Of a DNA stretch of 64,000 bases, positions 53,099 to 64,000 are shown piece after piece. Origin of the DNA: Pampus argenteus. Its lineage: Eukaryota; Chordata; Actinopteri; Scombriformes; Stromateidae. Every line of letters begins with the position of its first letter. Within the stretch, counting starts at the first letter, position 1. The translations under genes were made by a program, and so were the position numbers. The stretch lies in contig CM072876.1 of the NCBI GenBank assembly GCA_036937835.1, forward strand, positions 19,962,001-20,026,000, read 5' to 3'. Below the pieces are notes generated by a model. That model was not told the origin of the DNA and searched no databases. It saw only the letters and a program-made list of their open reading frames with translations.

Positions 53099-53262
53099 CA
53101 AGGGGAGAGCGCGAACGCAGTCCCCCACTACCACAAATTATGCAGTCGAGATTCCCACATTTGGGGAATTCGCAGAGGTCAGTCGGCCGGGGTGCAATGG
53201 CTGAGCCTCGCCCTGGGTGAACCGCCTACTTGATCATGGTGTCTCCCCTGCCAGGTAAGTAT
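53099..53262 (-). ncRNA. RNU1: U1 snRNA, class II
   Basis: Only the class II change U39C. (ACGC) tract of 5. Confidence 0.96.
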
Positions 53263-53741
53263 GACTTGGGGCCGCTTGATAGAAGGGAGTGGACTCCGGG
53301 TCAAACGGTTCTCACTGACGGTGCTGAATGCACAAACAGCACATCACGTATGAGCAGAGGCGGAGCCAACGAACCCTCTGACTGACGCGTACGCACGCAC
53401 GCACGCACGCACCGAGTTAACGCCGTCTTTGCCAAACATTTCGGTGTACTGTGAATATGTCGGTAAGAGGATAGGAAAAGGCACAAGGGGCTCTATGGCC
53501 CTAACCTGACCCTTTTGATCTCCACTGCCGTTTGCTTTGGATGCATAAATGTACGGAAATTACAGGAATTGGATCTATTTTATTGCCCAGCATCAGCATA
53601 ACGTACCTCACCCGGAACATTCACAGTCACGCGCTCAGCAAGTCAGCCGCAGGCTGTGAGTAACATAGAGCTTGAAAGTAAACTTCACTTTCGCCTCGAT
53701 TCAGCCCGACGCTGTTGCTTTTACTTTCACATAGTCAGAGG

Positions 53742-53928
53742 GGTGCACCGTTCCCGGAAGCACTGCAATACCGGGTCGATGCGTGGAGAGGACGGAGCAA
53801 GCCCCTGTTCCATCTCCCTGCTTCAAAAATCAATTTAATATATGGTCCCCGGGTAGGGGACGTATCAGATATTAAACTGATAAGAACAGATACTACACTT
53901 GATCTTAGCCAAAAGGCCGAGAAGCGAT
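53742..53928 (-). ncRNA. RNU2: U2 snRNA
   Basis: Consensus U2. From here the upstream region returns to the class I form for three units. Confidence 0.97.
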
Positions 53929-54550
53929 ACCGTGAAGCTGCAGCAGGCGGGAGGGGGTTCTCCGCACAGCCGCCCTCACTGACGGGCCTGAACCTGGTGC
54001 AACAGGCAAGGGATAACGGGTCAAATAACCGCTAAAGATGCCGAACGACAGGCGGAGGAAGTGCAACAGAGTAGCGCTAAACAAAGTTCCTTTAAGGGAC
54101 CGGGTGCAGCGGCTCCTCCACTCTTCCCGCCCACGTGGTACATTCGGGACCGATGGGAAAGCAGTAGAGGCGTGGCTGCTACAATGCAGCGCCGCCATGG
54201 AGACCGGTTGTTTCTGTCATTCACTGATTTCAGCGTTCACATGTGACAAAATGATCACGAGCGGGCCCTCTGCGAAAGCGGCTCTATCCGCGGACTCTCC
54301 CTGCGCCGTACAAGCTTTACCGTCTCTACTCTAGACGGGAGCATAAGTGACAAAATGAACACCGCGTTGCATTAAAGGAGACTTGAAGCTAGCGGCCGAG
54401 ACCACAAAAGCGTTTGAATGAAAGGGTCATTTGCTCGTACACCTCCACGCGACGGGACTTCATTTTGCTAGCGGGGCGGCCGCAGGTTCGAGCCACTGAC
54501 GTGGCTTTCCTGTCCGGACACGCTCACTATTGTTGACATTGTACGTATAA

Positions 54551-54714
54551 CAAGGGGAGAGCGCGAACGCAGTCCCCCACTACCACAAATTATGCAGTCG
54601 AGATTCCCACATTTGGGGAATTCGCAGAGGTCAGTCGGCCGGGGTGCAATGGCTGAGCCTCGCCCGGGGTGAACCACCTACTTGATCATGGTGTCTCCCC
54701 TGCCAGGTAAGTAT
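54551..54714 (-). ncRNA. RNU1: U1 snRNA
   Basis: Class I U1 with A49 to C (CACCCCGGGCG). (ACGC) tract of 3. Confidence 0.96.
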
Positions 54715-55185
54715 GACTTGGGGCCGCTTGATAGAAGGGAGTGGACTCCGGGTCAAACGGTTCTCACTGACGGTGCTGAATGCACAAACAGCACATCACG
54801 TATGAGCAGAGGCGGAGCCAACGAACCCTCTGACTGACGCGTACGCACGCACGCACCGAGTTAACACCGTCTTTGCCAAACATTTCGGTGTACTGTGAAT
54901 ATGTCGGTAAGAGGATAAGAAAAGGCACAAGGGGCTCTATGGCCCTAACCTGACCCTTTTGATCTCCACTGCCGTTTGCTTTGGATGCATAAATGTACGG
55001 AAATTACAGGAATTGGATCTATTTTATTGCCCAGCATCAGCATAACGTACCTCACCCGGAACATTCACAGTCACGCGCTCAGCAAGTCAGCCGCAGGCTG
55101 TGAGTAACATAGAGCTTGAAAGTAAACTTCACTTTCGCCTCGATTCAGCCCGACGCTGTTGCTTTTACTTTCACATAGTCAGAGG

Positions 55186-55372
55186 GGTGCACCGTTCCTG
55201 GAAGCACTGCAATACCGGGTCGATGCGTGGAGAGGACGGAGCAAGCCCCTGTTCCATCTCCCTGCTTCAAAAATCAATTTAATATATGGTCCCCGGGTAG
55301 GGGACGTATCAGATATTAAACTAAAAAGAACAGATACTACACTTGATCTTAGCCAAAAGGCCGAGAAGCGAT
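55186..55372 (-). ncRNA. RNU2: U2 snRNA, probably defective
   Basis: Stem IIa is hit twice: TTATCAG becomes TTTTTAG (plus-strand aaactaaaaagaac), spoiling pairing with CTGATA. A further change, gttcctgg, lies near the 3' end in stem IV. Its promoter has a 25-bp deletion at 55602/55603 (about -230) that removes half of the SPH-like block. Both gene and promoter look damaged. Confidence 0.93.
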
Positions 55373-55969
55373 ACCGTGAAGCTGCAGCAGGCGGGAGGGG
55401 GTTCTCCGCACAGCCGCCCTCACTGACGGGCCTGAACCTGGTGCAACAGGCAAGGGATAACGGGTCAAATAACCGCTAAAGATGCCGAACGACAGGCGGA
55501 GGAAGTGCAACAGAGTAGCGCTAAACAAAGTTCCTTTAAGGGACCGGGTGCAGCGGCTCCTCCACTCTTCCCGCCCACGTGGTACATTCGGGACCGATGG
55601 GAATGCAGCGCCGCCATGGAGACCGGTTGTTTCTGTCATTCACTGATTTCAGCGTTCACATGTGACAAAATGATCACGAGCGGGCCCTCTGCGAAAGCGG
55701 CTCTATCCGCGGACTCTCCCTGCGCCGTACAAGCTTTACCGTCTCTACTCTAGACGGGAGCATAAGTGACAAAATGAACACCGTGTTGCATTAAAGGAGA
55801 CTTGAAGCTAGCGGCCGAGACCACAAAAGCGTTTGAATGAAAGGGTCATTTGCTCGTACACCTCCACGCGACGGGACTTCATTTTGCTAGCGGGGCGGCC
55901 GCAGGTTCGAGCCACTGACGTGGCTTTCCTGTCCGGACACGCTCACTATTGTTGACATTGTACGTATAA

Positions 55970-56133
55970 CAAGGGGAGAGCGCGAACGCAGTCCCCCACT
56001 ACCACAAATTATGCAGTCGAGATTCCCACATTTGGGGAATTCGCAGAGGTCAGTCGGCCGGGGTGCAATGGCTGAGCCTCGCCCTGGGTGAACCACCTAC
56101 TTGATCATGGTGTCTCCCCTGCCAGGTAAGTAT
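55970..56133 (-). ncRNA. RNU1: U1 snRNA
   Basis: Consensus class I U1. Upstream has ccgcgtcaaac for ccgggtcaaac near 56169. (ACGC) tract of 4. Confidence 0.97.
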
Positions 56134-56608
56134 GACTTGGGGCCGCTTGATAGAAGGGAGTGGACTCCGCGTCAAACGGTTCTCACTGACGGTGCTGAAT
56201 GCACAAACAGCACATCACGTATGAGCAGAGGCGGAGCCAACGAACCCTCTGACTGACGCGTACGCACGCACGCACGCACCGAGTTAACACCGTCTTTGCC
56301 AAACATTTCGGTGTACTGTGAATATGTCGGTAAGAGGATAAGAAAAGGCACAAGGGGCTCTATGGCCCTAACCTGACCCTTTTGATCTCCACTGCCGTTT
56401 GCTTTGGATGCATAAATGTACGGAAATTACAGGAATTGGATCTATTTTATTGCCCAGCATCAGCATAACGTACCTCACCCGGAACATTCACAGTCACGCG
56501 CTCAGCAAGTCAGCCGCAGGCTGTGAGTAACATAGAGCTTGAAAGTAAACTTCACTTTCGCCTCGATTCAGCCCGACGCTGTTGCTTTTACTTTCACATA
56601 GTCAGAGG

Positions 56609-56795
56609 GGTGCACCGTTCCCGGAAGCACTGCAATACCGGGTCGATGCATGGAGAGGACGGAGCAAGCCCCTGTTCCATCTCCCTGCTTCAAAAATCAA
56701 TTTAATATATGGTCCCCGGGTAGGGGACGTATCAGATATTAAACTGATAAGAACAGATACTACACTTGATCTTAGCCAAAAGGCCGAGAAGCGAT
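56609..56795 (-). ncRNA. RNU2: U2 snRNA
   Basis: One change, CCATGCATCG for CCACGCATCG, between stem-loops III and IV. Confidence 0.96.
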
Positions 56796-57417
56796 ACCGT
56801 GAAGCTGCAGCAGGCGGGAGGGGGTTCTCCGCACAGCCGCCCTCACTGACGGGCCTGAACCTGGTGCAACAGGCAAGGGATAACGGGTCAAATAACCGCT
56901 AAAGATGCCGAACGACAGGCGGAGGAAGTGCAACAGAGTAGCGCTAAACAAAGTTCCTTTAAGGGACCGGGTGCAGCGGCTCCTCCACTCTTCCCGCCCA
57001 CGTGGTACATTCGGGACCGATGGGAAAGCAGTAGAGGCGTGGCTGCTACAATGCAGCGCCGCCATGGAGACCGGTTGTTTCTGTCATTCACTGATTTCAG
57101 CGTTCACATGTGACAAAATGATCACGAGCGGGCCCTCTGCGAAAGCGGCTCTATCCGCGGACTCTCCCTGCGCCGTACAAGCTTTACCGTCTCTACTCTA
57201 AACGGGAGCATAAGTGACAAAATGAACACCGTGTTGCATTAAAGGAGACTTGAAGCTAGCGGCCGAGACCACAAAAGCGTTTGAATGAAAGGGTCATTTG
57301 CTCGTACACCTCCACGCGACGGGACTTCATTTTGCTAGCGGGGCGGCCGCAGGTTCGAGCCACTGACGTGGCTTTCCTGTCCGGACACGCTCACTATTGT
57401 TGACATTGTACGTATAA

Positions 57418-57581
57418 CAAGGGGAGAGCGCGAACGCAGTCCCCCACTACCACAAATTATGCAGTCGAGATTCCCACATTTGGGGAATTCGCAGAGGTCA
57501 GTCGGCCGGGGTGCAATGGCTGAGCCTCGCCCTGGGTGAACCACCTACTTGATCATGGTGTCTCCCCTGCCAGGTAAGTAT
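57418..57581 (-). ncRNA. RNU1: U1 snRNA
   Basis: Consensus class I U1, last class I copy in the window. (ACGC) tract of 4. Confidence 0.97.
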
Positions 57582-58056
57582 GACTTGGGGCCGCTTGATA
57601 GAAGGGAGTGGACTCCGGGTCAAACGGTTCTCACTGACGGTGCTGAATGCACAAACAGCACATCACGTATGAGCAGAGGCGGAGCCAACGAACCCTCTGA
57701 CTGACGCGTACGCACGCACGCACGCACCGAGTTAACACCGTCTTTGCCAAACATTTCGGTGTACTGTGAATATGTCGGTAAGAGGATGAGAAAAGGCACA
57801 AGGGGCTCTATGGCCCTAACCTGACCCTTTTGATCTCCACTGCCGTTTGCTTTGGATGCATAAATGTACGGAAATTACAGGAATTGGATCTATTTTATTG
57901 CCCAGCATCAGCATAACGTACCTCACCCGGAACATTCACAGTCACGCGCTCAGCAAGTCAGCCGCAGGCTGTGAGTAACATAGAGCTTGAAAGTAAACTT
58001 CACTTTCGCCTCGATTCAGCCCGACGCTGTTGCTTTTACTTTCACATAGTCAGAGG

Positions 58057-58243
58057 GGTGCACCGTTCCCGGAAGCACTGCAATACCGGGTCGATGCGTG
58101 GAGAGGACGGAGCAAGCCCCTGTTCCATCTCCCTGCTTCAAAAATCAATTTAATATATGGTCCCCGGGTAGGGGACGTATCAGATATTAAACTGATAAGA
58201 ACAGATACTACACTTGATCTTAGCCAAAAGGCCGAGAAGCGAT
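58057..58243 (-). ncRNA. RNU2: U2 snRNA
   Basis: Consensus U2; its upstream region is class II again. Confidence 0.97.
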
Positions 58244-58866
58244 ACCGTGAAGCTGCAGCAGGCGGGAGGGGGTTCTCCGCACAGCCGCCCTCACTGACGG
58301 GCCTGAACCTGGTGCAACAGGCAAGGGATAACGGGTCAAATAACCGCTAAAGATGCCGAACGACAGGCGGAGGAAGTGCAACAGAGTAGCGCTAAACAAA
58401 GTTCCTTTAAGGGACCGGGTGCAGCGGCTCCTCCACTCTTCCCGCCCACGTGGTACATTCGGGACCGATGGGAAAGCAGTAGAGGCTTGGCTGCTACAAT
58501 GCAGCGCCGCCATTGGGGACCGGTTGTTTCTGTCATTCACTGATTTCAGCGTTCACATGTGACAAAATGATCACGAGCGGGCCCTCTGCGAAAGCGGCTC
58601 TATCCGCGGACTCTCCCTGCGCCGTACAAGCTTTACCGTCTCTACTCTAGACGGGAGCATAAGTGACAAAATGAACACCGCGTTGCATTAAAGGAGACTT
58701 GAAGCTAGCGGCCGAGACCACAAAAGCGTTTGAATGAAAGGGTCATTTGCTCGTACACCTCCACGCGACGGGACGTCATTTTGCTAGCGGGGCGGCCGCA
58801 GGTTCGAGCCACTGACGTGGCTTTCCTGTCCGGACACGCTCACTATTGTTGACATTGCACGTATAA

Positions 58867-59030
58867 CAAGGGGAGAGCGCGAACGCAGTCCCCCACTACC
58901 ACAAATTATGCAGTCGAGATTCCCACATTTGGGGAATTTGCAGAGGTCAGTCGGCCGGGGTGCAATGGCTGAGCCTCGCCCTGGGTGAACCGCCTACTTG
59001 ATCATGGTGTCTCCCCTGCCAGGTAAGTAT
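58867..59030 (-). ncRNA. RNU1: U1 snRNA, class II
   Basis: U39C, and CTGCGAATTC becomes CTGCAAATTC at the base of stem-loop III. (ACGC) tract of 5, but the neighbouring gttaacaccg is of class I type, so the unit is a recombinant. Confidence 0.95.
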
Positions 59031-59509
59031 GACTTGGGGCCGCTTGATAGAAGGGAGTGGACTCCGGGTCAAACGGTTCTCACTGACGGTGCTGAATGCA
59101 CAAACAGCACATCACGTATGAGCAGAGGCGGAGCCAACGAACCCTCTGACTGACGCGTACGCACGCACGCACGCACGCACCGAGTTAACACCGTCTTTGC
59201 CAAACATTTCGGTGTACTGTGAATATGTCGGTAAGAGGATAAGAAAAGGCACAAGGGGCTCTATGGCCCTAACCTGACCCTTTTGATCTCCACTGCCGTT
59301 TGCTTTGGATGCATAAATGTACGGAAATTACAGGAATTGGATCTATTTTATTGCCCAGCATCAGCATAACGTACCTCACCCGGAACATTCACAGTCACGC
59401 GCTCAGCAAGTCAGCCGCAGGCTGTGAGTAACGTAGAGCTTGAAAGTAAACTTCACTTTCGCCTCGATTCAGCCCGACGCTGTTGCTTTTACTTTCACAT
59501 AGTCAGAGG

Positions 59510-59696
59510 GGTGCACCGTTCCCGGAAGCACTGCAATACCGGGTCGATGCGTGGAGAGGACGGAACAAGCCCCTGTTCCATCTCCCTGCTTCAAAAATCA
59601 ATTTAATATATGGTCCCCGGGTAGGGGACGTATCAGATATTAAACTGATAAGAACAGATACTACACTTGATCTTAGCCAAAAGGCCGAGAAGCGAT
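59510..59696 (-). ncRNA. RNU2: U2 snRNA
   Basis: One change, CTTGTTCCG for CTTGCTCCG, in stem-loop III. Confidence 0.96.
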
Positions 59697-60319
59697 ACCG
59701 TGAAGCTGCAGCAGGCGGGAGGGGGTTCTCCGCACAGCCGCCCTCACTGACGGGCCTGAACCTGGTGCAACAGGCAAGGGATAACGGGTCAAATAACCGC
59801 TAAAGATGCCGAACGACAGGCGGAGGAAGTGCAACAGAGTAGCGCTAAACAAAGTTCCTTTAAGGGACCGGGTGCAGCGGCTCCTCCACTCTTCCCGCCC
59901 ACGTGGTACATTCGGGACCGATGGGAAAGCAGTAGAGGCTTGGCTGCTACAATGCAGCGCCGCCATTGGGGACCGGTTGTTTCTGTCATTCACTGATTTC
60001 AGCGTTCACATGTGACAAAATGATCACGAGCGGGCCCTCTGCGAAAGCGGCTCTATCCGCGGACTCTCCCTGCGCCGTACAAGCTTTACCGTCTCTACTC
60101 TAGACGGGAGCATAAGTGACAAAATGAACACCGCGTTGCATTAAAGGAGACTTGAAGCTAGCGGCCGAGACCACAAAAGCGTTTGAATGAAAGGGTCATT
60201 TGCTCGTACACCTCCACGCGACGGGACGTCATTTTGCTAGCGGGGCGGCCGCAGGTTCGAGCCACTGACGTGGCTTTCCTGTCCGGACACGCTCACTATT
60301 GTTGACATTGCACGTATAA

Positions 60320-60483
60320 CAAGGGGAGAGCGCGAACGCAGTCCCCCACTACCACAAATTATGCAGTCGAGATTCCCACATTTGGGGAATTCGCAGAGGT
60401 CAGTCGGCCGGGGTGCAATGGCTGAGCCTCGCCCTGGGTGAACCGCCTACTTGATCATGGTGTCTCCCCTGCCAGGTAAGTAT
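60320..60483 (-). ncRNA. RNU1: U1 snRNA, class II
   Basis: Only the class II change U39C. (ACGC) tract of 6, the longest in the window. Confidence 0.96.
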
Positions 60484-60611
60484 GACTTGGGGCCGCTTGA
60501 TAGAAGGGAGTGGACTCCGGGTCAAACGGTTCTCACTGACGGTGCTGAATGCACAAACAGCACATCACGTATGAGCAGAGGCGGAGCCAACGAACCCTCT
60601 GACTGACGCGT

Positions 60612-60635
60612 ACGCACGCACGCACGCACGCACGC
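60612..60635. repeat. (ACGC)6 microsatellite
   Basis: Longest allele of the tract, giving the longest ordinary unit (1457 bp). Confidence 0.85.
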
Positions 60636-60966
60636 ACCGAGTTAACGCCGTCTTTGCCAAACATTTCGGTGTACTGTGAATATGTCGGTAAGAGGATAAG
60701 AAAAGGCACAAGGGGCTCTATGGCCCTAACCTGACCCTTTTGATCTCCACTGCCGTTTGCTTTGGATGCATAAATGTACGGAAATTACAGGAATTGGATC
60801 TATTTTATTGCCCAGCATCAGCATAACGTACCTCACCCGGAACATTCACAGTCACGCGCTCAGCAAGTCAGCCGCAGGCTGTGAGTAACATAGAGCTTGA
60901 AAGTAAACTTCACTTTCGCCTCGATTCAGCCCGACGCTGTTGCTTTTACTTTCACATAGTCAGAGG

Positions 60967-61153
60967 GGTGCACCGTTCCCGGAAGCACTGCAATACCGGG
61001 TCGATGCGTGGAGAGGACGGAGCAAGCCCCTGTTCCATCTCCCTGCTTCAAAAATCAATTTAATATATGGTCCCCGGGTAGGGGACGTATCAGATATTAA
61101 ACTGATAAGAACAGATACTACACTTGATCTTAGCCAAAAGGCCGAGAAGCGAT
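60967..61153 (-). ncRNA. RNU2: U2 snRNA
   Basis: Consensus U2 with class II upstream region. Confidence 0.97.
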
Positions 61154-61776
61154 ACCGTGAAGCTGCAGCAGGCGGGAGGGGGTTCTCCGCACAGCCGCCC
61201 TCACTGACGGGCCTGAACCTGGTGCAACAGGCAAGGGATAACGGGTCAAATAACCGCTAAAGATGCCGAACGACAGGCGGAGGAAGTGCAACAGAGTAGC
61301 GCTAAACAAAGTTCCTTTAAGGGACCGGGTGCAGCGGCTCCTCCACTCTTCCCGCCCACGTGGTACATTCGGGACCGATGGGAAAGCAGTAGAGGCTTGG
61401 CTGCTACAATGCAGCGCCGCCATTGGGGACCGGTTGTTTCTGTCATTCACTGATTTCAGCGTTCACATGTGACAAAATGATCACGAGCGGGCCCTCTGCG
61501 AAAGCGGCTCTATCCGCGGACTCTCCCTGCGCCGTACAAGCTTTACCGTCTCTACTCTAGACGGGAGCATAAGTGACAAAATGAACACCGCGTTGCATTA
61601 AAGGAGACTTGAAGCTAGCGGCCGAGACCACAAAAGCGTTTGAATGAAAGGGTCATTTGCTCGTACACCTCCACGCGACGGGACGTCATTTTGCTAGCGG
61701 GGCGGCCGCAGGTTCGAGCCACTGACGTGGCTTTCCTGTCCGGACACGCTCACTATTGTTGACATTGCACGTATAA

Positions 61777-61940
61777 CAAGGGGAGAGCGCGAACGCAGTC
61801 CCCCACTACCACAAATTATGCAGTCGAGATTCCCACATTTGGGGAATTCGCAGAGGTCAGTCGGCCGGGGTGCAATGGCTGAGCCTCGCCTTGGGTGAAC
61901 CGCCTACTTGATCATGGTGTCTCCCCTGCCAGGTAAGTAT
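61777..61940 (-). ncRNA. RNU1: U1 snRNA, class II
   Basis: U39C and G50A, as in its duplicate at 48748. (ACGC) tract of 4. Confidence 0.95.
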
Positions 61941-62415
61941 GACTTGGGGCCGCTTGATAGAAGGGAGTGGACTCCGGGTCAAACGGTTCTCACTGATGGT
62001 GCTGAATGCACAAACAGCACATCACGTATGAGCAGAGGCGGAGCCAACGAACCCTCTGACTGACGCGTACGCACGCACGCACGCACCGAGTTAACGCCGT
62101 CTTTGCCAAACATTTCGGTGTACTGTGAATATGTCGGTAAGAGGATAAGAAAAGGCACAAGGGGCTCTATGGCCCTAACCTGACCCTTTTGATCTCCACT
62201 GCCGTTTGCTTTGGATTCATAAATGTACGGAAATTACAGGAATTGGATCTATTTTATTGCCCAGCATCAGCATAACGTACCTCACCCGGAACATTCACAG
62301 TCACGCGCTCAGCAAGTCAGCCGCAGGCTGTGAGTAACATAGAGCTTGAAAGTAAACTTCACTTTCGCCTCGATTCAGCCCGACGCTGTTGCTTTTACTT
62401 TCACATAGTCAGAGG

Positions 62416-62602
62416 GGTGCACCGTTCCCGGAAGCACTGCAATACCGGGTCGATGCGTGGAGAGGACGGAGCAAGCCCCTGTTCCATCTCCCTGCTTCAA
62501 AAATCAATTTAATATATGGTCCCCGGGTAGGGGACGTATCAGATATTAAACTGATAAGAACAGATACTACACTTGATCTTAGCCAAAAGGCCGAGAAGCG
62601 AT
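62416..62602 (-). ncRNA. RNU2: U2 snRNA
   Basis: Consensus U2 with class II upstream region. Confidence 0.97.
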
Positions 62603-63225
62603 ACCGTGAAGCTGCAGCAGGCGGGAGGGGGTTCTCCGCACAGCCGCCCTCACTGACGGGCCTGAACCTGGTGCAACAGGCAAGGGATAACGGGTCAAAT
62701 AACCGCTAAAGATGCCGAACGACAGGCGGAGGAAGTGCAACAGAGTAGCGCTAAACAAAGTTCCTTTAAGGGACCGGGTGCAGCGGCTCCTCCACTCTTC
62801 CCGCCCACGTGGTACATTCGGGACCGATGGGAAAGCAGTAGAGGCTTGGCTGCTACAATGCAGCGCCGCCATTGGGGACCGGTTGTTTCTGTCATTCACT
62901 GATTTCAGCGTTCACATGTGACAAAATGATCACGAGCGGGCCCTCTGCGAAAGCGGCTCTATCCGCGGACTCTCCCTGCGCCGTACAAGCTTTACCGTCT
63001 CTACTCTAGACGGGAGCATAAGTGACAAAATGAACACCGCGTTGCATTAAAGGAGACTTGAAGCTAGCGGCCGAGACCACAAAAGCGTTTGAATGAAAGG
63101 GTCATTTGCTCGTACACCTCCACGCGACGGGACGTCATTTTGCTAGCGGGGCGGCCGCAGGTTCGAGCCACTGACGTGGCTTTTCTGTCCGGACACGCTC
63201 ACTATTGTTGACATTGCACGTATAA

Positions 63226-63389
63226 CAAGGGGAGAGCGCGAACGCAGTCCCCCACTACCACAAATTATGCAGTCGAGATTCCCACATTTGGGGAATTCGC
63301 AGAGGTCAGTCGGCCGGGGTGCAATGGCTGAGCTTCGCCCTGGGTGAACCGCCTACTTGATCATGGTGTCTCCCCTGCCAGGTAAGTAT
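63226..63389 (-). ncRNA. RNU1: U1 snRNA, class II
   Basis: U39C and G56A, as in its duplicate at 50197. (ACGC) tract of 4. Confidence 0.95.
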
Positions 63390-63864
63390 GACTTGGGGCC
63401 GCTTGATAGAAGGGAGTGGACTCCGGGTCAAACGGTTCTCACTGACGGTGCTGAATGCACAAACAGCACATCACGTATGAGCAGAGGCGGAGCCAACGAA
63501 CCCTCTGACTGACGCGTACGCACGCACGCACGCACCGAGTTAACGCCGTCTTTGCCAAACATTTCGGTGTACTGTGAATATGTCGGTAAGAGGATAAGAA
63601 AAGGCACAAGGGGCTCTATGGCCCTAACCTGACCCTTTTGATCTCCACTGCCGTTTGCTTTGGATTCATAAATGTACGGAAATTACAGGAATTGGATCTA
63701 TTTTATTGCCCAGCATCAGCATAACGTACCTCACCCGGAACATTCACAGTCACGCGCTCAGCAAGTCAGCCGCAGGCTGTGAGTAACATAGAGCTTGAAA
63801 GTAAACTTCACTTTCGCCTCGATTCAGCCCGACGCTGTTGCTTTTACTTTCACATAGTCAGAGG

Positions 63865-64000
63865 GGTGCACCGTTCCCGGAAGCACTGCAATACCGGGTC
63901 GATGCGTGGAGAGGACGGAGCAAGCCCCTGTTCCATCTCCCTGCTTCAAAAATCAATTTAATATATGGTCCCCGGGTAGGGGACGTATCAGATATTAAAC
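63865..64000 (-). ncRNA. RNU2: U2 snRNA, cut by window edge
   Basis: The 3' 136 nt of a U2 gene, consensus as far as seen. The window ends in stem IIa, before the position where elements insert, so it cannot be told whether this copy is occupied. Confidence 0.93.

Larger units (their letters stand above)
60967..63663. repeat. Higher-order duplication at offset 13029, second copy
   Basis: Partner of the 47938-50634 block, recognised by the same five private variants in the same order. The following U1 upstream region at 63664 carries ggattcat, whereas the first block has ggatgcat, so exchange or conversion ended about there. Confidence 0.7.
1..64000 (-). repeat. Tandem U2-U1 snRNA gene array
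   Basis: The whole window is built from one unit of about 1444-1457 bp repeated head to tail, with one U2 and one U1 gene per unit, both on the minus strand. Ordinary unit spacings measured between U2 genes include 1444, 1448, 1449, 1452, 1453 and 1457 bp. One short unit of 1423 bp comes from a 25-bp deletion near 55602. Units holding a retrotransposon are about 5.5 kb longer. Copies differ by only a few scattered bases, as expected under concerted evolution (unequal crossing-over and gene conversion). The array continues past both window edges. Confidence 0.97.

Noticed and set aside
1..64000. Possible linked 5S rRNA, U5 or tRNA genes, as reported for some fish snRNA/5S arrays
   Set aside because: I looked in both spacers for 5S internal promoter boxes and the U5 conserved loop and found none.
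1..64000. Array as a CRISPR or satellite-type system
   Set aside because: Repeats are 1.4 kb units with gene content, not short repeats separated by unique spacers.

Overview
The window is one tandem array of spliceosomal snRNA genes from an animal nuclear genome, most likely a teleost fish. A repeat unit of about 1.44-1.46 kb carries one U2 snRNA gene and one U1 snRNA gene, both on the minus strand. Reading along the minus strand, the order is U2 (187 nt), a spacer of about 475 bp, U1 (164 nt), a spacer of about 622 bp, then the next U2. I count 29 U1 copies. There are 29 U2 loci: 24 uninterrupted, 4 split by a retrotransposon, and 1 cut by the right edge of the window. U1 and U2 were recognised by their hallmark sequences: the U1 5' end complementary to 5' splice sites, the U2 branch-site recognition sequence, the Sm sites and the stem-loops. 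The vertebrate-like U1/U2 sequences and a U2-targeted Tx1-clade non-LTR retrotransposon suggest a fish; the species cannot be told from this window.

Four copies of a roughly 5.5 kb non-LTR retrotransposon (called A-D here) sit in U2 genes at exactly the same nucleotide and in the same orientation as U2. Each has an ORF1 with three CCHC zinc knuckles and an ORF2 with an apurinic-type endonuclease, a reverse transcriptase (YMDD) and a C-terminal CCHC motif. This matches the U2-specific Tx1-clade family named Keshi in zebrafish, as I recall it. Insertion removes U2 nucleotides 27-37, including most of the branch-site recognition sequence, so each occupied U2 is dead. C (29738-35311) and D (41081-46654) have open ORFs and look identical. 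A (1364-6918) and B (9804-15284) share a 20-bp deletion that shortens ORF2, and B also has a frameshift in ORF2 and a 75-bp deletion in the ORF1 zinc knuckles.

Layout: 1-16.8 kb is two copies of an approximately 8.4 kb higher-order block (element A, intact U2, element B, intact U2). 16.8-29.6 kb is a run of ordinary U1-U2 units. 28.1-36.8 and 39.5-48.1 kb are near-identical blocks carrying elements C and D. 48.1-64 kb is ordinary units again, mostly of a second unit subtype (class II) with a diagnostic U1 change and an altered U2 upstream region. All four elements share a private spacer base change on their 5' side, which points to one insertion copied by unequal exchange rather than four separate landings.

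The U1 and U2 genes share an 18-bp element (16/18 identical) at about -47 to -66, which I take to be the proximal sequence element (PSE) of snRNA-type Pol II promoters. The 5' end of the retrotransposon contains a collinear, partly matching version of this U2 promoter stretch. No protein-coding gene other than the retrotransposon ORFs is supported; other open frames are repeat-borne frames through the snRNA units or shadows of the element ORFs.
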